A DNA stretch of 64,000 bases from Streptomyces sp. NBC_01264 (GTDB lineage: Bacteria; Actinomycetota; Actinomycetes; Streptomycetales; Streptomycetaceae), in NCBI RefSeq assembly GCF_026340675.1, contig NZ_JAPEOX010000001.1, positions 4,030,001-4,094,000 on the forward strand, written 5' to 3'. The notes under the pieces are model-generated. The model was not told the origin of the DNA and did not search any database. It saw nothing but the letters and a program-made list of their open reading frames with translations. Positions 1-8,561 of this stretch are shown here, piece by piece (the stretch's first letter is position 1; the number at the start of each line of letters is the position of its first letter). A program made the translations under genes and the position numbers.

Positions 1-1913
1 GGGCCGAGAACGTGCTCTCTGACAACGATGTCAGGGAAGCGGACGCCGTCATCATCGCCGCCGACAAGGAGGTCGACCTCGACCGGTTCGCCGGCAAGCG
101 GGTCCTCTCCACGGGCGTCGCGGACGGCATCCACAAGCCGGAGGAGCTGATCCAGCGCGCCCAGAGCGCGCCGGTGCAGGCCGGGACCTCGGCGGCGGCG
201 GGCTCGGGCGGTGGCGCCGGTGGCGGCCACCAGCGCAGTCAGGCGTACAAGGCGCTGATGAACGGCGTCTCGCACATGATCCCGTTCGTGGTCGTGGGCG
301 GTCTGCTGCTCGCCGTCTCGCTGTCCCTCGGCGGGCACCCGGACGCCAAGGGCGGGCTGGTCATTCCCGACGGGACCTTCTGGTTCTACGTCAACAAGCT
401 CGGCGTGACCGGCTTCTCCCTGATGCTGCCGATCTTCTCCGGCTACATCGCCTACGCACTGGGCGACCGGCCCGCCCTCGTACCCGGCATGATCGGCGGC
501 TTCCTCGCCGCGGACGCCGTGCACATCTACGGGGCCGATGCGAACGCCGGCTTCCTGGGCGCCATCGCGACGGGCTTCCTCGCGGGCTATCTGGTCATGT
601 GGATCAAGAAGGTCAAGGTCCCCAAGGTCATCCAGCCGATCATGCCGATCATCGTGATCCCGATCGTGTCGACCGTGGCGTTGGGCCTGTTCTACATCTA
701 TGTGATCGGGCAACCGATCTCCTGGGTCTTCACGCACCTGACCAGCTGGCTGAACGGGATGACCGGATCCAGCGCGATCGTGCTGGGCACCATCATCGGC
801 CTGATGATCGCCTTCGACATGGGCGGTCCGGTCAACAAGACCGCCTTCCTCGTCGCCGTCGGACTCATCGGCACCAACAACCACGTCATGGGCATGGCCG
901 CCGCGGCCATCCCCGTCATGCCGCTCGGCCAGGGCCTGGCCACGCTGCTGCGCCGCAAGCTCTACAGCGACGAGGAGAAGGAAACCGGCCTCGCCGCCCT
1001 GTTCATGGGCTTCTTCGGCATCTCCGAAGGAGCGATCCCCTTCGCCGCGGCCCGGCCCGCCCAGGTCATCCCCGCCAACATGCTCGGCGGCGCGGTGGCC
1101 GGTGCGATCGCCGGTGTGGCCGGGGTCCAGGACTCCGTGCCGCACGGCGGCCCGATCGTCTCGCTGTTCGGTGCGATCAGCGGCGTCGCGATGTTCTTCG
1201 TGGCCATCGCGGCCGGTGCGGTCGTGACCGCCCTGGCGACGAACGCCCTGATCGAGTTCAAGCTGCGCCGGGAGGGCGTGATCGGCGGCGGGTCCGCGGG
1301 TCTCGCGCCGGAGCCGGCCCTGGTCGGCGCGGGTGTCCCCGTGGGCGCCGGCGGTGGTGGCGGTGCGGCTTCCGCCGCGGGTGCGGGAGCGGCCGTTGCG
1401 GCCGTACGGGCACAGCAGCCGGCGGCCGCGGCTCCGGTGGCCGCGGGCGGGACCCCGGAGGTGCTGTCCGGGTACCTCACCGAGCAGACCGTGAAGACGG
1501 AGCTGTCCTCCGGTTCCAAGGAGGCCGCGATCCGCGAGATGGCGGAGATGCTGGCCACGACCGGCAACGTCACCGACGTGGACGAGCTCGTACGGGTCGC
1601 CCTGGCCCGGGAGGCGCAGGGCACGACCGGCCTCGGCGAGTCCATCGCCATCCCGCACGCCAAGACGGACGCGGTGAGCCGCCCGACGGTGGGCTTCGCC
1701 CGGTCCGACGAGGGCATCGAGTGGGGCGCGCTGGACGGGACGAAGGCCAGGCTGGTCTTCATGATCTCCGTACCGGAGGCCGCGGCCGGGGACGAGCACC
1801 TGCGGATCCTGGCACTGCTGTCGCGCAAGCTGATGGACACCGGCTTCCGGGAGCGCCTGCAGGCCGCCCCCGGCAAGGCCGCGATCCTGGACGTGCTGCG
1901 CGAGATCCAGTAG
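1..1913 (+). CDS. fruA: PTS fructose permease IIABC, 5' end missing
   Basis: Membrane permease that imports fructose and phosphorylates it using phosphate from HPr. The reading frame is open from base 3, so the true start lies upstream; the first ~50 residues are the end of a IIB domain. A Gly/Ala-rich linker leads to a multi-spanning IIC domain (about nt 240-1270, with GGPVNKTAF and GISEGAIPFA typical of fructose IIC). A second, very Ala/Gly-rich linker (nt ~1280-1450) precedes the IIA domain, whose phosphorylated His is in IAIPHAK (codon 1656-1658). The order B-C-A fits actinobacterial FruA. A strong palindrome follows the stop. The usual partners fruR and fruK would lie upstream, outside the window. 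Confidence 0.93.
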   Translation, partial: AENVLSDNDVREADAVIIAADKEVDLDRFAGKRVLSTGVADGIHKPEELIQRAQSAPVQAGTSAAAGSGGGAGGGHQRSQAYKALMNGVSHMIPFVVVGGLLLAVSLSLGGHPDAKGGLVIPDGTFWFYVNKLGVTGFSLMLPIFSGYIAYALGDRPALVPGMIGGFLAADAVHIYGADANAGFLGAIATGFLAGYLVMWIKKVKVPKVIQPIMPIIVIPIVSTVALGLFYIYVIGQPISWVFTHLTSWLNGMTGSSAIVLGTIIGLMIAFDMGGPVNKTAFLVAVGLIGTNNHVMGMAAAAIPVMPLGQGLATLLRRKLYSDEEKETGLAALFMGFFGISEGAIPFAAARPAQVIPANMLGGAVAGAIAGVAGVQDSVPHGGPIVSLFGAISGVAMFFVAIAAGAVVTALATNALIEFKLRREGVIGGGSAGLAPEPALVGAGVPVGAGGGGGAASAAGAGAAVAAVRAQQPAAAAPVAAGGTPEVLSGYLTEQTVKTELSSGSKEAAIREMAEMLATTGNVTDVDELVRVALAREAQGTTGLGESIAIPHAKTDAVSRPTVGFARSDEGIEWGALDGTKARLVFMISVPEAAAGDEHLRILALLSRKLMDTGFRERLQAAPGKAAILDVLREIQ

Positions 1914-1921
1914 CAGCAGGA

Positions 1922-1965
1922 CACGACGAGGCCCCCCTGCACGCGTGCAGGGGGGCCTCGTCGTG
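1922..1965. terminator. perfect 44-nt palindrome, bidirectional terminator
   Basis: The two 22-nt halves are exact reverse complements centred at 1943/1944. It lies 9 nt after the fruA stop and 13 nt before the stop of the convergent cation transporter gene, so it probably ends both transcripts. There is no U-tract, as is usual in Streptomyces. Confidence 0.85.
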
Positions 1966-1977
1966 CCGGGGTGCGGG

Positions 1978-2922
1978 TCAGACGCCCGGGTTGGTGCCCT
2001 TGGCCGCGGCCTCGGCGTTGTAGATGTCGGGCTCCAGGTAGATCACGCGGGCGATCGGGACCGCCGCGCGGATGCGGGCCTCGGCGGCGTTGATGGCGTT
2101 GGCCACCTCCGTCGCGGTGTCGTCGCTCTGGACGGCGATCTTCGCGGCGACCAGGAGCTCCTCGGGGCCCAGGTGCAGGGTGCGCATGTGGATGACGCCG
2201 GTGACCACGTCGCCGTCGACGACGGCCGCCTTGATCTTCGCCACGTCCTCGGTGCCGGCGGCCTCGCCGAGCAGCAGGGACTTGGTCTCGGCGGCGAGCA
2301 CGATGGCGATGACGATCAGCAGGACGCCGATGCACAGGGTGCCGATGCCGTCCCAGACGCCGTTGCCGGTCAGTAGGGCGATGCCGACGCCCGCGAGGGC
2401 GAGGACGAGGCCGATGAGGGCGCCGAGGTCTTCGAGGAGGACCACGGGGAGCTCGGGGGCCTTGGCGCGCTTGATGAACTGGCCCCAGGTGAGGCTGCCG
2501 CGGATCTCGTTCGACTCCTTGATCGCGGTGCGGAAGGAGAAGGACTCCGCGACGATCGCGAAGAGCAGGACGCCGACCGGCCAGTACCAGTGGGTGATCT
2601 CGTGCGGGTCGTGGATCTTCTCGTAGCCCTCGTAGATGGCGAACATGCCACCGACGGTGAACAGCACGATGGAGACGAGGAAGGCGTAGATGTAGCGCTC
2701 GCGCCCGTATCCGAAGGGGTGTTCCGGAGTCGCCTCGCGCTGGGCCTTCTTGCCGCCCAGCAGGAGCAGGCCCTGGTTTCCGGAGTCCGCCAGCGAGTGG
2801 ACGCTTTCCGCGAGCATCGAGGACGAGCCGCTGAAGACGAAGGCCACGAACTTGGCTACCGCGATGGCCAGATTGGCGGCGAGTGCCGCCACGATCGCCT
2901 TGGTACCGCCCGACGCGCTCAT
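1978..2922 (-). CDS. cation diffusion facilitator (CDF) family transporter
   Basis: Membrane antiporter of 314 residues, expected to export a divalent metal such as Zn, Co or Mn. Several hydrophobic helices occupy residues ~8-230 and a soluble C-terminal domain follows. The helix-2 metal site H42-x3-D46 (VHSLADSGN) is present. At the helix-5 site I see LLEDLGA with D165 but no His four residues earlier, so metal choice may differ from classical zinc CDFs. ATG start with AAGGGA upstream. It is the last gene of the minus-strand manA group, 93 nt after manA, and may be only loosely linked to it. Family assignment is secure; the substrate is unknown. Confidence 0.9.
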   Translation of the reverse strand: MSASGGTKAIVAALAANLAIAVAKFVAFVFSGSSSMLAESVHSLADSGNQGLLLLGGKKAQREATPEHPFGYGRERYIYAFLVSIVLFTVGGMFAIYEGYEKIHDPHEITHWYWPVGVLLFAIVAESFSFRTAIKESNEIRGSLTWGQFIKRAKAPELPVVLLEDLGALIGLVLALAGVGIALLTGNGVWDGIGTLCIGVLLIVIAIVLAAETKSLLLGEAAGTEDVAKIKAAVVDGDVVTGVIHMRTLHLGPEELLVAAKIAVQSDDTATEVANAINAAEARIRAAVPIARVIYLEPDIYNAEAAAKGTNPGV

Positions 2923-3015
2923 GGTTGCGATGTGTCCCTTCCTCGGTGCGGCGCCCCGGGCCGGGACGCCGCGCTACGGCCGCAGATTCTCACAGCCACC
3001 GAGAGGGACGGTACG

Positions 3016-4188
3016 TCAGACCACCACAGTGGCACGGAAGACGGTGCCGGTTCCGGACAGTTCGACCTTTTCGCCGGCCGGTACGAAGACCGATTCGCCG
3101 GGGGCCAGGGTCAGTTCACCGGACTTCACGGAGCCCGCCGTCGGGGAGCCCGCCGTGCACAGCAGGATCTGCGCGGTGGCGTCGGGGACCACCCGGGGGG
3201 CGCCGCCGGGGGCCAGGACGAAGCGGGAGAGCCGGAACTCGTCGATGGGGGTCTCGTAGACCTCCTCGCCGTTGCCCTCCGGGCGCAGGACTCCGGGGTC
3301 GCCGGGCTCGAAGACGACGATCTTCAGCAGCTCCGGCACGTCGACGTGTTTGGGGGTGAGCCCGCAGCGCAGGACGTTGTCGGAGTTGGCCATGAGCTCC
3401 ACGCCGAGGCCGTCGAGGTAGGCGTGCGGAATGCCGGCGCCGAGGAAGATGGCTTCGCCGGGCTGGAGTTGCACGTGGTTGAGGAGCATCGCGGCGATGA
3501 CGCCCGGGTCGCCCGGGTAGTGGTGGACCAGTCCGGCGTACGGGGCGTACGGGCCGCCGAGTCGCTCGGCGGCGGCCGCGGCCTCGGTGACCGTACGGGC
3601 CATCTCGGCGCGGTCGGAGGTCAGGACGGCGGTGAGCACCTCGCGCAGGGCCGCCTCTTCGGGGTGTGCCCGCAGGAGGTCGGCGTAGGGCTTCAGGGAG
3701 TTGACGCCGAGGCCCTCCAGCAGGGCGGCGGCCTCCAGCGCCGGGCGGAACCCGGACAGGCCCTCGAAGGGGGTGAGGGCGCAGACCAGCTCGGGCTTGT
3801 GATTGGCGTCCTTGTAGTTGCGGTCCGGCGCGTCGATGGGGACGCCGCGGCGCTCCTCGTCCTCGAACCCGGCCTTCGCCTGGGTGAGATCGGGGTGGAC
3901 CTGGAGGGAGAGCGGGGCGCCGGCGGCGAGGAGCTTGAGGAGGAAAGGCAGCCGGGGGCCGAACTTGGCGACGGCTGCGACTCCCAGCTCGCCTTCGGGG
4001 TCGGCCGCGATGACGTCCGAGAGGGCGCGCTCGCCCGCTCCGCGGTCGAGGCGGGAGGGGGCGCCCGGGTGCGCGCCCATCCACATCTCGGCCTGGGGTT
4101 CGCCGGTGGGCGCGACTCCGAGGAGCTCGGGGATCGCGGTGGGCGATCCCCAGGCGTAGGGGCGGATCGTGTTCGTGAGGCGGTCCAT
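3016..4188 (-). CDS. manA: mannose-6-phosphate isomerase, class I
   Basis: Interconverts fructose-6-phosphate and mannose-6-phosphate, the entry to GDP-mannose. The protein has 390 residues, normal for class I cupin enzymes. The zinc ligands are visible: Q96 and H98 in SLQVHP, E133 in HKPEL and H255 in GIPHAYLDG. ATG start with AGGAAG 7 nt upstream. It lies 39 nt downstream of the SIS-domain gene and near manB, with manC about 30 kb away in the same window, so the whole route from F6P to GDP-mannose is present here. Confidence 0.95.
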   Translation of the reverse strand: MDRLTNTIRPYAWGSPTAIPELLGVAPTGEPQAEMWMGAHPGAPSRLDRGAGERALSDVIAADPEGELGVAAVAKFGPRLPFLLKLLAAGAPLSLQVHPDLTQAKAGFEDEERRGVPIDAPDRNYKDANHKPELVCALTPFEGLSGFRPALEAAALLEGLGVNSLKPYADLLRAHPEEAALREVLTAVLTSDRAEMARTVTEAAAAAERLGGPYAPYAGLVHHYPGDPGVIAAMLLNHVQLQPGEAIFLGAGIPHAYLDGLGVELMANSDNVLRCGLTPKHVDVPELLKIVVFEPGDPGVLRPEGNGEEVYETPIDEFRLSRFVLAPGGAPRVVPDATAQILLCTAGSPTAGSVKSGELTLAPGESVFVPAGEKVELSGTGTVFRATVVV

Positions 4189-4227
4189 CGGTCGTCTTCC
4201 TGGGTGAGAGGCGCGCGTGCGTGCGCC

Positions 4228-5361
4228 TCAGCTGTGTCCCCCGGAGGCCAACGCCAGGTAGGCGGTGGCGAAATCCGTGACGGCGAGGAGTTCGGCGAGC
4301 TGCTCCAGCTCTGTGCCCTCCTCCGGTTCGAGCTCGCTGATGGCCGTGTCGTGGCTGAGGGCGAGCTCTCGTGCGGCAGGGGCGGCTGTCAGTCCGCCTG
4401 CGGGCCTGTCGCGCAGCAGGACGATGCGTGCGCGAAGGGCCTGCGGTTCTTCCACTCGGTCGCGGAAGAAGTCTTCGGGGTCGGCGCCTGCGGCGAAATC
4501 GCCGGCGAGCAGGACCCCGTGGGCCGGCAGGGCCTCGGGAAGGTCGGCGGCGAGTGCGGGCCGGCCGGCGAGTTCGGCGAGGGTGGCGGCGAAGCGGCGC
4601 CCGGCGGGTCCGGCGGCGGCGCCCTCGCTCCAGATGAGCGGGAGGGAGTCGGCGAGCTCGGAGGCCAGGGTCTTGGCCGGGTTGGAGTAGGTGACGATGG
4701 CGGGGCCGCAGCGTTCGGCGGTGCGGTCGAGCCGGTCGGCGACGAGCTGCAGGGTGTGCGGGGCGGCGGTGATCAGGCCGACCCGGTCGAGGAGCACCAG
4801 CAGCGGGGTCAGCAGGGCCCAGAGGGCGCCGGGGCCGGCCGCGGCCGACTCGTCGTACTCCTGGTACGGGGCCTTGGCCATCGGTACGAGGAGCCCGTGC
4901 GCGCCGTCCACCGCTTCGCTCAGCGGCGAGCGCTCGGGGGCGACGGCGACGACGGTGCAGCCGCGCCGGTAGGCCTGCTCGGAGAGGACCGCGAGGCCGG
5001 GCTCGGTTCCGTCGGTGGTGGCGATGAGCAGCAGGTCGACGGGGCCGGCCCAGCCGGGCAGGGTCCAGCGCAGGGCCCCGGCGGCGTGCGCGACGCCGGT
5101 CGGGTGCAGCCGGATCACGGGTGCGGAGGCTCCGGCGAGCGCGCCGAGCAGATCGGCGACCCCGGTGGCGGCGGTACCCGGCCCGGCGATGAGGACCGCC
5201 CGGGGGCGGCCGTCCGGGCGCAGGTCCGCGATGCCGGCCTCGGCGGCGTGCCGGGCCGCGGTGCGTACCCGTGCGCCGGCGTCGGCGGCGCCGCGGAGCA
5301 GACCGCGGCGGTCGGCGCGGGCGAGATCGTCAGGTGCGTCGAGGAGTGACTCGTCGAGCAT
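4228..5361 (-). CDS. SIS-domain protein, phosphomannose/phosphoglucose isomerase-like
   Basis: Protein of 377 residues with two sugar-isomerase (SIS) halves; the first contains VLIAGPGTAATGVADLLGAL and LLIATTDGTEPGLAVL. It resembles the bifunctional phosphoglucose/phosphomannose isomerases conserved beside manA and manB in actinobacteria, but the catalytic residues cannot be assigned with confidence by eye. I start it at the ATG at 5361 (MLDESLLDAP) because GGAGG lies 5 nt upstream; the frame stays open farther upstream without homology. The gap to manA is 39 nt, so co-transcription is likely. It may act on a mannose intermediate or be a non-catalytic paralogue. Confidence 0.8.
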   Translation of the reverse strand: MLDESLLDAPDDLARADRRGLLRGAADAGARVRTAARHAAEAGIADLRPDGRPRAVLIAGPGTAATGVADLLGALAGASAPVIRLHPTGVAHAAGALRWTLPGWAGPVDLLLIATTDGTEPGLAVLSEQAYRRGCTVVAVAPERSPLSEAVDGAHGLLVPMAKAPYQEYDESAAAGPGALWALLTPLLVLLDRVGLITAAPHTLQLVADRLDRTAERCGPAIVTYSNPAKTLASELADSLPLIWSEGAAAGPAGRRFAATLAELAGRPALAADLPEALPAHGVLLAGDFAAGADPEDFFRDRVEEPQALRARIVLLRDRPAGGLTAAPAARELALSHDTAISELEPEEGTELEQLAELLAVTDFATAYLALASGGHS

Positions 5362-5444
5362 GGCGGCCTCCGGCTGTGTCTGTGACGGAACCTGTGTGGT
5401 GACGGAACCAGTCTCGGCTTTGGCACCGGGTGGCGGTAGGAGGC

Positions 5445-5633
5445 TCAGGCGGGGCGGCGCGCCTCGTCGACGAGGAGTACCGGAATGCCGTCGCGGACCG
5501 GGTAGGCGAGACCGCAGTCCTGGCCTCCGGTGCAGATCAGCTCGGGGCTCTGCTCGTCGGCCGACTTGTCCTCCAGGGGCGAGTGGCAGGCGGGGCAGGC
5601 GAGGATCTCCAGGAGGCCGGCTTCGAGCGGCAT
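5445..5633 (-). CDS. Trm112-like zinc-ribbon protein
   Basis: Small 62-residue protein. CPAC (residues 13-16) and two later cysteines in [14 protein letters not shown] form a zinc ribbon, followed by the [10 protein letters not shown] signature of the Trm112/YcaR family. In eukaryotes and archaea Trm112 activates methyltransferases; the actinobacterial role is not known to me. ATG start preceded by AAGGGA. It sits between manB and the SIS gene with a gap of 83 nt to the latter, a conserved placement. Confidence 0.88.
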   Translation of the reverse strand: MPLEAGLLEILACPACHSPLEDKSADEQSPELICTGGQDCGLAYPVRDGIPVLLVDEARRPA

Positions 5634-5769
5634 GTGCGGTTCCCTTCGGGGATGTGGATGTGGCCTGGTCAGCGTACCGCCGAGTCACCTCTGGTGACGG
5701 GTTGAGGAGTACCTCGGGTGGCGGGTGGAGGAGGGCTCGGCGGTACGGCGGACATCGGGTGCGGCGGCA

Positions 5770-5865
5770 CTGCCGGGGCTCCGCCCCGGACCCCGCGACT
5801 CAAACGCCGGCGGGGCTGATTTTTGCCTGCCGGGGCCTGGAAGTACGGGCGGCCGGGGCGTGCGC
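5770..5865. repeat. GC-rich intergenic repeat, one copy
   Basis: Contains the GGGGCTCCGCCCC palindrome followed by CTCAAACGCCGGCGGGGCTG. The same modules recur near 8424, 19094, 61490 and 61920. It fills the gap between manB and the Trm112-like gene and can fold into hairpins, so it may end or slow transcription. Confidence 0.75.
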
Positions 5866-5889
5866 GCAGCGCGCCCCGGCTGTGCAGCA

Positions 5890-7260
5890 CTACGCGCGGA
5901 TGAGCGCCAGGACCTCGTCGCGGACCTTGGCGAGGGTGGCCTCGTCCCGGGCCTCCACGTTCAGGCGCAGGAGCGGCTCGGTGTTGGAGGCGCGGACGTT
6001 GAACCACCAGTCGGTGCTGGTCGCGGTGAGGCCGTCCAGTTCGTCCAGGGTGACGCCCTCGGTGGAGCCGTAGGCCGCCTTGACGGCGGCGAGGCGGGCC
6101 GTCTGGTCGGCGACGGTCGAGTTGATCTCCCCCGAGCCCGCGTAGCGGTCGTAGGAGGAGACCAGCTCCGAGAGGGGGCCGTCCTGGCCGCCGAGGGCCG
6201 CCAGGACGTGGAGCGCGGCGAGCATGCCGGTGTCCGCGTTCCAGAAGTCCTTGAAGTAGTAGTGCGCCGAGTGCTCGCCGCCGAAGATGGCGCCGGACTT
6301 GGCCATCTCCTCCTTGATGAAGGAGTGGCCGACGCGGGTGCGGACGGGGGTGCCGCCGTTCTCGCGGACGACCTCGGGCACGGACCAGGAGGTGATCAGG
6401 TTGTGGATCACGGTGCCGGTGCCGCCGTTGCGGGCCAGTTCGCGGGCCGCGACCAGTGCGGTGATGGCGGACGGGGAGACGCCCTCGCCGCGCTCGTCGA
6501 CGATGAAGCAGCGGTCGGCGTCGCCGTCGAAGGCGATGCCGAGGTCGGCGCCCTCGGCCAGGACGCGGGCCTGGAGGTCGACGATGTTCTTCGGGTCGAG
6601 GGGGTTGGCCTCGTGGTTCGGGAAGGTCCCGTCCAGTTCGAAGTACATGGGGACCACGTCCAGCGGGAGGCCCGTGAAGACGGTGGGGACGGTGTGCCCG
6701 CCCATGCCGTTGCCCGCGTCGACGACCACCTTGAGCGGGCGGACGGCGGTGAGGTCGACCAGGCCCTTCAGGTGGTCGGCGTAGCCGGTGAGGGTGTCCT
6801 GCTCGGTGACGGTGCCCGGGACGGTGCCGGCGGGGATCGCCGGGGCGCCCTCGTCGCTCCACTTCTCGGCGAGCTCGCGGATCGTGGAGAGGCCGGTGTC
6901 CTGGCCGACCGGGGCGGCGCCGGCCCGGCAGAGCTTGATGCCGTTGTACCGCGCCGGGTTGTGCGAGGCCGTGAACATCGCGCCGGGCAGGTTCAGCTTG
7001 CCGGAGGCGTAGTACAGCTGGTCGGTGGAGCACAGCCCGATGAGGGTGACGTCGACGCCGCGGGCGGCCGCGCCGCGGGCGAAGGCGCCGGACAGGGCCG
7101 GGGAGGAGGGCCGCATGTCGTGGCCGATGACGATCGCCGAGGCACCGGTCACCTCGACGAAGGCGGCACCGAACAGTTCGGCCAGGTGCTCGTCCCACTC
7201 GTCCGGCACAACGCCCCGTACGTCGTACGCCTTGACGATGTTCGAAAGATCGGTGGCCAC
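5890..7260 (-). CDS. manB: phosphomannomutase / phosphoglucomutase
   Basis: Converts mannose-6-phosphate to mannose-1-phosphate (alpha-D-phosphohexomutase superfamily), 456 residues, the usual length. The phosphoserine loop TASHNPARYNG has S99; the Mg-binding loop is DGDADR (D245, D247, D249); the sugar-specificity loop GGEHSAHYYF and the C-terminal phosphate-binding RASNTEPLLR are all intact. GTG start with AGGAGG 7 nt upstream. It is followed by the Trm112-like, SIS and manA genes on the same strand. Confidence 0.95.
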   Translation of the reverse strand: MATDLSNIVKAYDVRGVVPDEWDEHLAELFGAAFVEVTGASAIVIGHDMRPSSPALSGAFARGAAARGVDVTLIGLCSTDQLYYASGKLNLPGAMFTASHNPARYNGIKLCRAGAAPVGQDTGLSTIRELAEKWSDEGAPAIPAGTVPGTVTEQDTLTGYADHLKGLVDLTAVRPLKVVVDAGNGMGGHTVPTVFTGLPLDVVPMYFELDGTFPNHEANPLDPKNIVDLQARVLAEGADLGIAFDGDADRCFIVDERGEGVSPSAITALVAARELARNGGTGTVIHNLITSWSVPEVVRENGGTPVRTRVGHSFIKEEMAKSGAIFGGEHSAHYYFKDFWNADTGMLAALHVLAALGGQDGPLSELVSSYDRYAGSGEINSTVADQTARLAAVKAAYGSTEGVTLDELDGLTATSTDWWFNVRASNTEPLLRLNVEARDEATLAKVRDEVLALIRA

Positions 7261-7338
7261 TGCCTGCCCTCCTGAAGGTCATGTGCGGTGAAGCAAACCT
7301 ACCGTGGACGCAGCGCGGCTTTTCAGATCAACCGAATG

Positions 7339-7713
7339 TCAGGAATCCGGCGAACGCAGGACGCGCAGGTGTCCGCGACGGGTCTCCCCGGTGGTGGGAC
7401 CGCCCTGACCTGCGCCGCCCGCCCCGGCCGCGCGTTCCGGCGGGCGCGCCGCCTCGCGCACGGCGTTGGCGAGGGCTTCGAGGTCGTCACCAGTGGGACG
7501 CGAGGGCGCCGACCCGTCGGTGAGGCGTACGACGTCCCAGCCGCGCGGGGCCGTCAGGCGCTCCGAGTGCTCGGCGCAGAGGTCGTAGCAGTGGGGTTCG
7601 GCGTAGGTGGCGAGCGGGCCGAGAACTGCGGTCGAATCGGCGTAGACGTACGTCAGAGTCGCGACGGCAGGGCGGCCGCACGCGGTGCGCGAACAGCGAC
7701 GTACAAGGCTCAC
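7339..7713 (-). CDS. DUF3499 family protein
   Basis: Protein of 124 residues matching the actinobacterial DUF3499 family: RRCSRTACGRPAVATLTYVY near the start and a second Cys/His site in EPHCYDLCAEH suggest a zinc-binding fold. The C-terminal 40 residues are low-complexity Ala/Gly/Arg. I use the GTG at 7713 (VSLVRRCSR) because the family begins there; the frame is open further upstream without homology. It is divergent from the zincin-like gene at 7828 and lies 78 nt before manB. Function unknown. Confidence 0.85.
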   Translation of the reverse strand: MSLVRRCSRTACGRPAVATLTYVYADSTAVLGPLATYAEPHCYDLCAEHSERLTAPRGWDVVRLTDGSAPSRPTGDDLEALANAVREAARPPERAAGAGGAGQGGPTTGETRRGHLRVLRSPDS

Positions 7714-7827
7714 GACGTTGGACCGTACCGCACTCTTGACCGGGCCGCGACGACGCTCCCCCCGTCGCTCCCCCGTGTCGTCCGATCTCCCCCGCCCCGG
7801 CGCGGATGCGCGGGCTACCCTGCGGGG

Positions 7828-8322
7828 GTGACGGACAGCACTCTGCCTCCCCCTCCCGTGCCCCCTGCCGCCTCCCTGCCCGGCGGGTCCCCCGCTGGTG
7901 AGCCACGGGTGCGGCGGCGCGACCGGCACGGGCGCGGGATGCGCGGGCCGGTGGCTCCTCCGCAGGTTCCGCTGTCGGCCAGCCGGGGGGAGCTCTTCGG
8001 GGACCTCGTACGGGACTCCGTGGAGCGGCTGGAACGGCGGTGGCCGCAGCTGGCCGAGGTGGAGTTCATGATCGGCGACGTACCGGGGGCGCCGGGGGGC
8101 GCGGAGACCGGGTGGAACGACGAAGCGGTGCCGCTGGGGGCGTTGGCGGAGGCCTCGGGTGGGCGGCCGGCGCGGATCGTGGTGTTCCGGCGGCCGGTGG
8201 AGATTCGGGCGAAGTCTCGGGACGAGCGGGCGATGCTGGTGCACGAGATCGTGGTGGAGCAGGTCGCGGAGTTGCTCGGGCTGTCGCCCGAGACGGTGGA
8301 TCCGCGGTACGGGTCGGACTAG
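7828..8322 (+). CDS. zincin-like metallopeptidase family protein, degenerate active site
   Basis: Protein of 164 residues with a Pro-rich N-terminus of ~55 residues and a C-terminal domain resembling the minimal zincin family PF06262. The expected HExxH motif reads LVHEIVVEQV: the first His and Glu are kept, the second His is replaced. Hydrolase activity is therefore doubtful. Start GTG at 7828 (VTDSTLPPP); a start nearer the domain is also possible. It is divergent from DUF3499 with 114 nt between, an arrangement I recall as conserved in actinobacteria. Confidence 0.75.
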   Translation: MTDSTLPPPPVPPAASLPGGSPAGEPRVRRRDRHGRGMRGPVAPPQVPLSASRGELFGDLVRDSVERLERRWPQLAEVEFMIGDVPGAPGGAETGWNDEAVPLGALAEASGGRPARIVVFRRPVEIRAKSRDERAMLVHEIVVEQVAELLGLSPETVDPRYGSD

Positions 8323-8423
8323 GAGTCCGGGGCCCTGGCCCTGCCCTTGGCGTTGCCCTTGCCCGGGGCGTCCCGGCCCGCCCGGGGCGTCCTCGACTGC
8401 GTCGGCGGTGTGGGGGCGGCCCT

Positions 8424-8552
8424 GCGGGGCTGTCCCCTACCCGCCCTTCCACCGTTCCCCGGGCCAGCCCGGACCCAGTCCTCAAACGCCGGACGGGCTG
8501 AGAAGACCCTGGGGCTCCGCCCCAGACCCCGGTCCTCAAACGCCGGACGGCT
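8424..8552. repeat. GC-rich intergenic repeat, two tandem modules
   Basis: Begins with GGGGCTGTCCCCTACCCGCC and then carries two modules ending in CTCAAACGCCGGACGG (about 8482-8499 and 8534-8551), with GGGGCTCCGCCCC between them. It lies between the convergent zincin-like and DUF5719-type genes and may work as a bidirectional terminator. Confidence 0.8.
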
Positions 8553-8561
8553 GGATTCGGC

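Noticed and set aside
2590..5349. Open frame of 919 codons on the plus strand
   Set aside because: Antisense to manA and the SIS gene, low-complexity Gly/Glu/Asp/Arg sequence and no recognisable domain.
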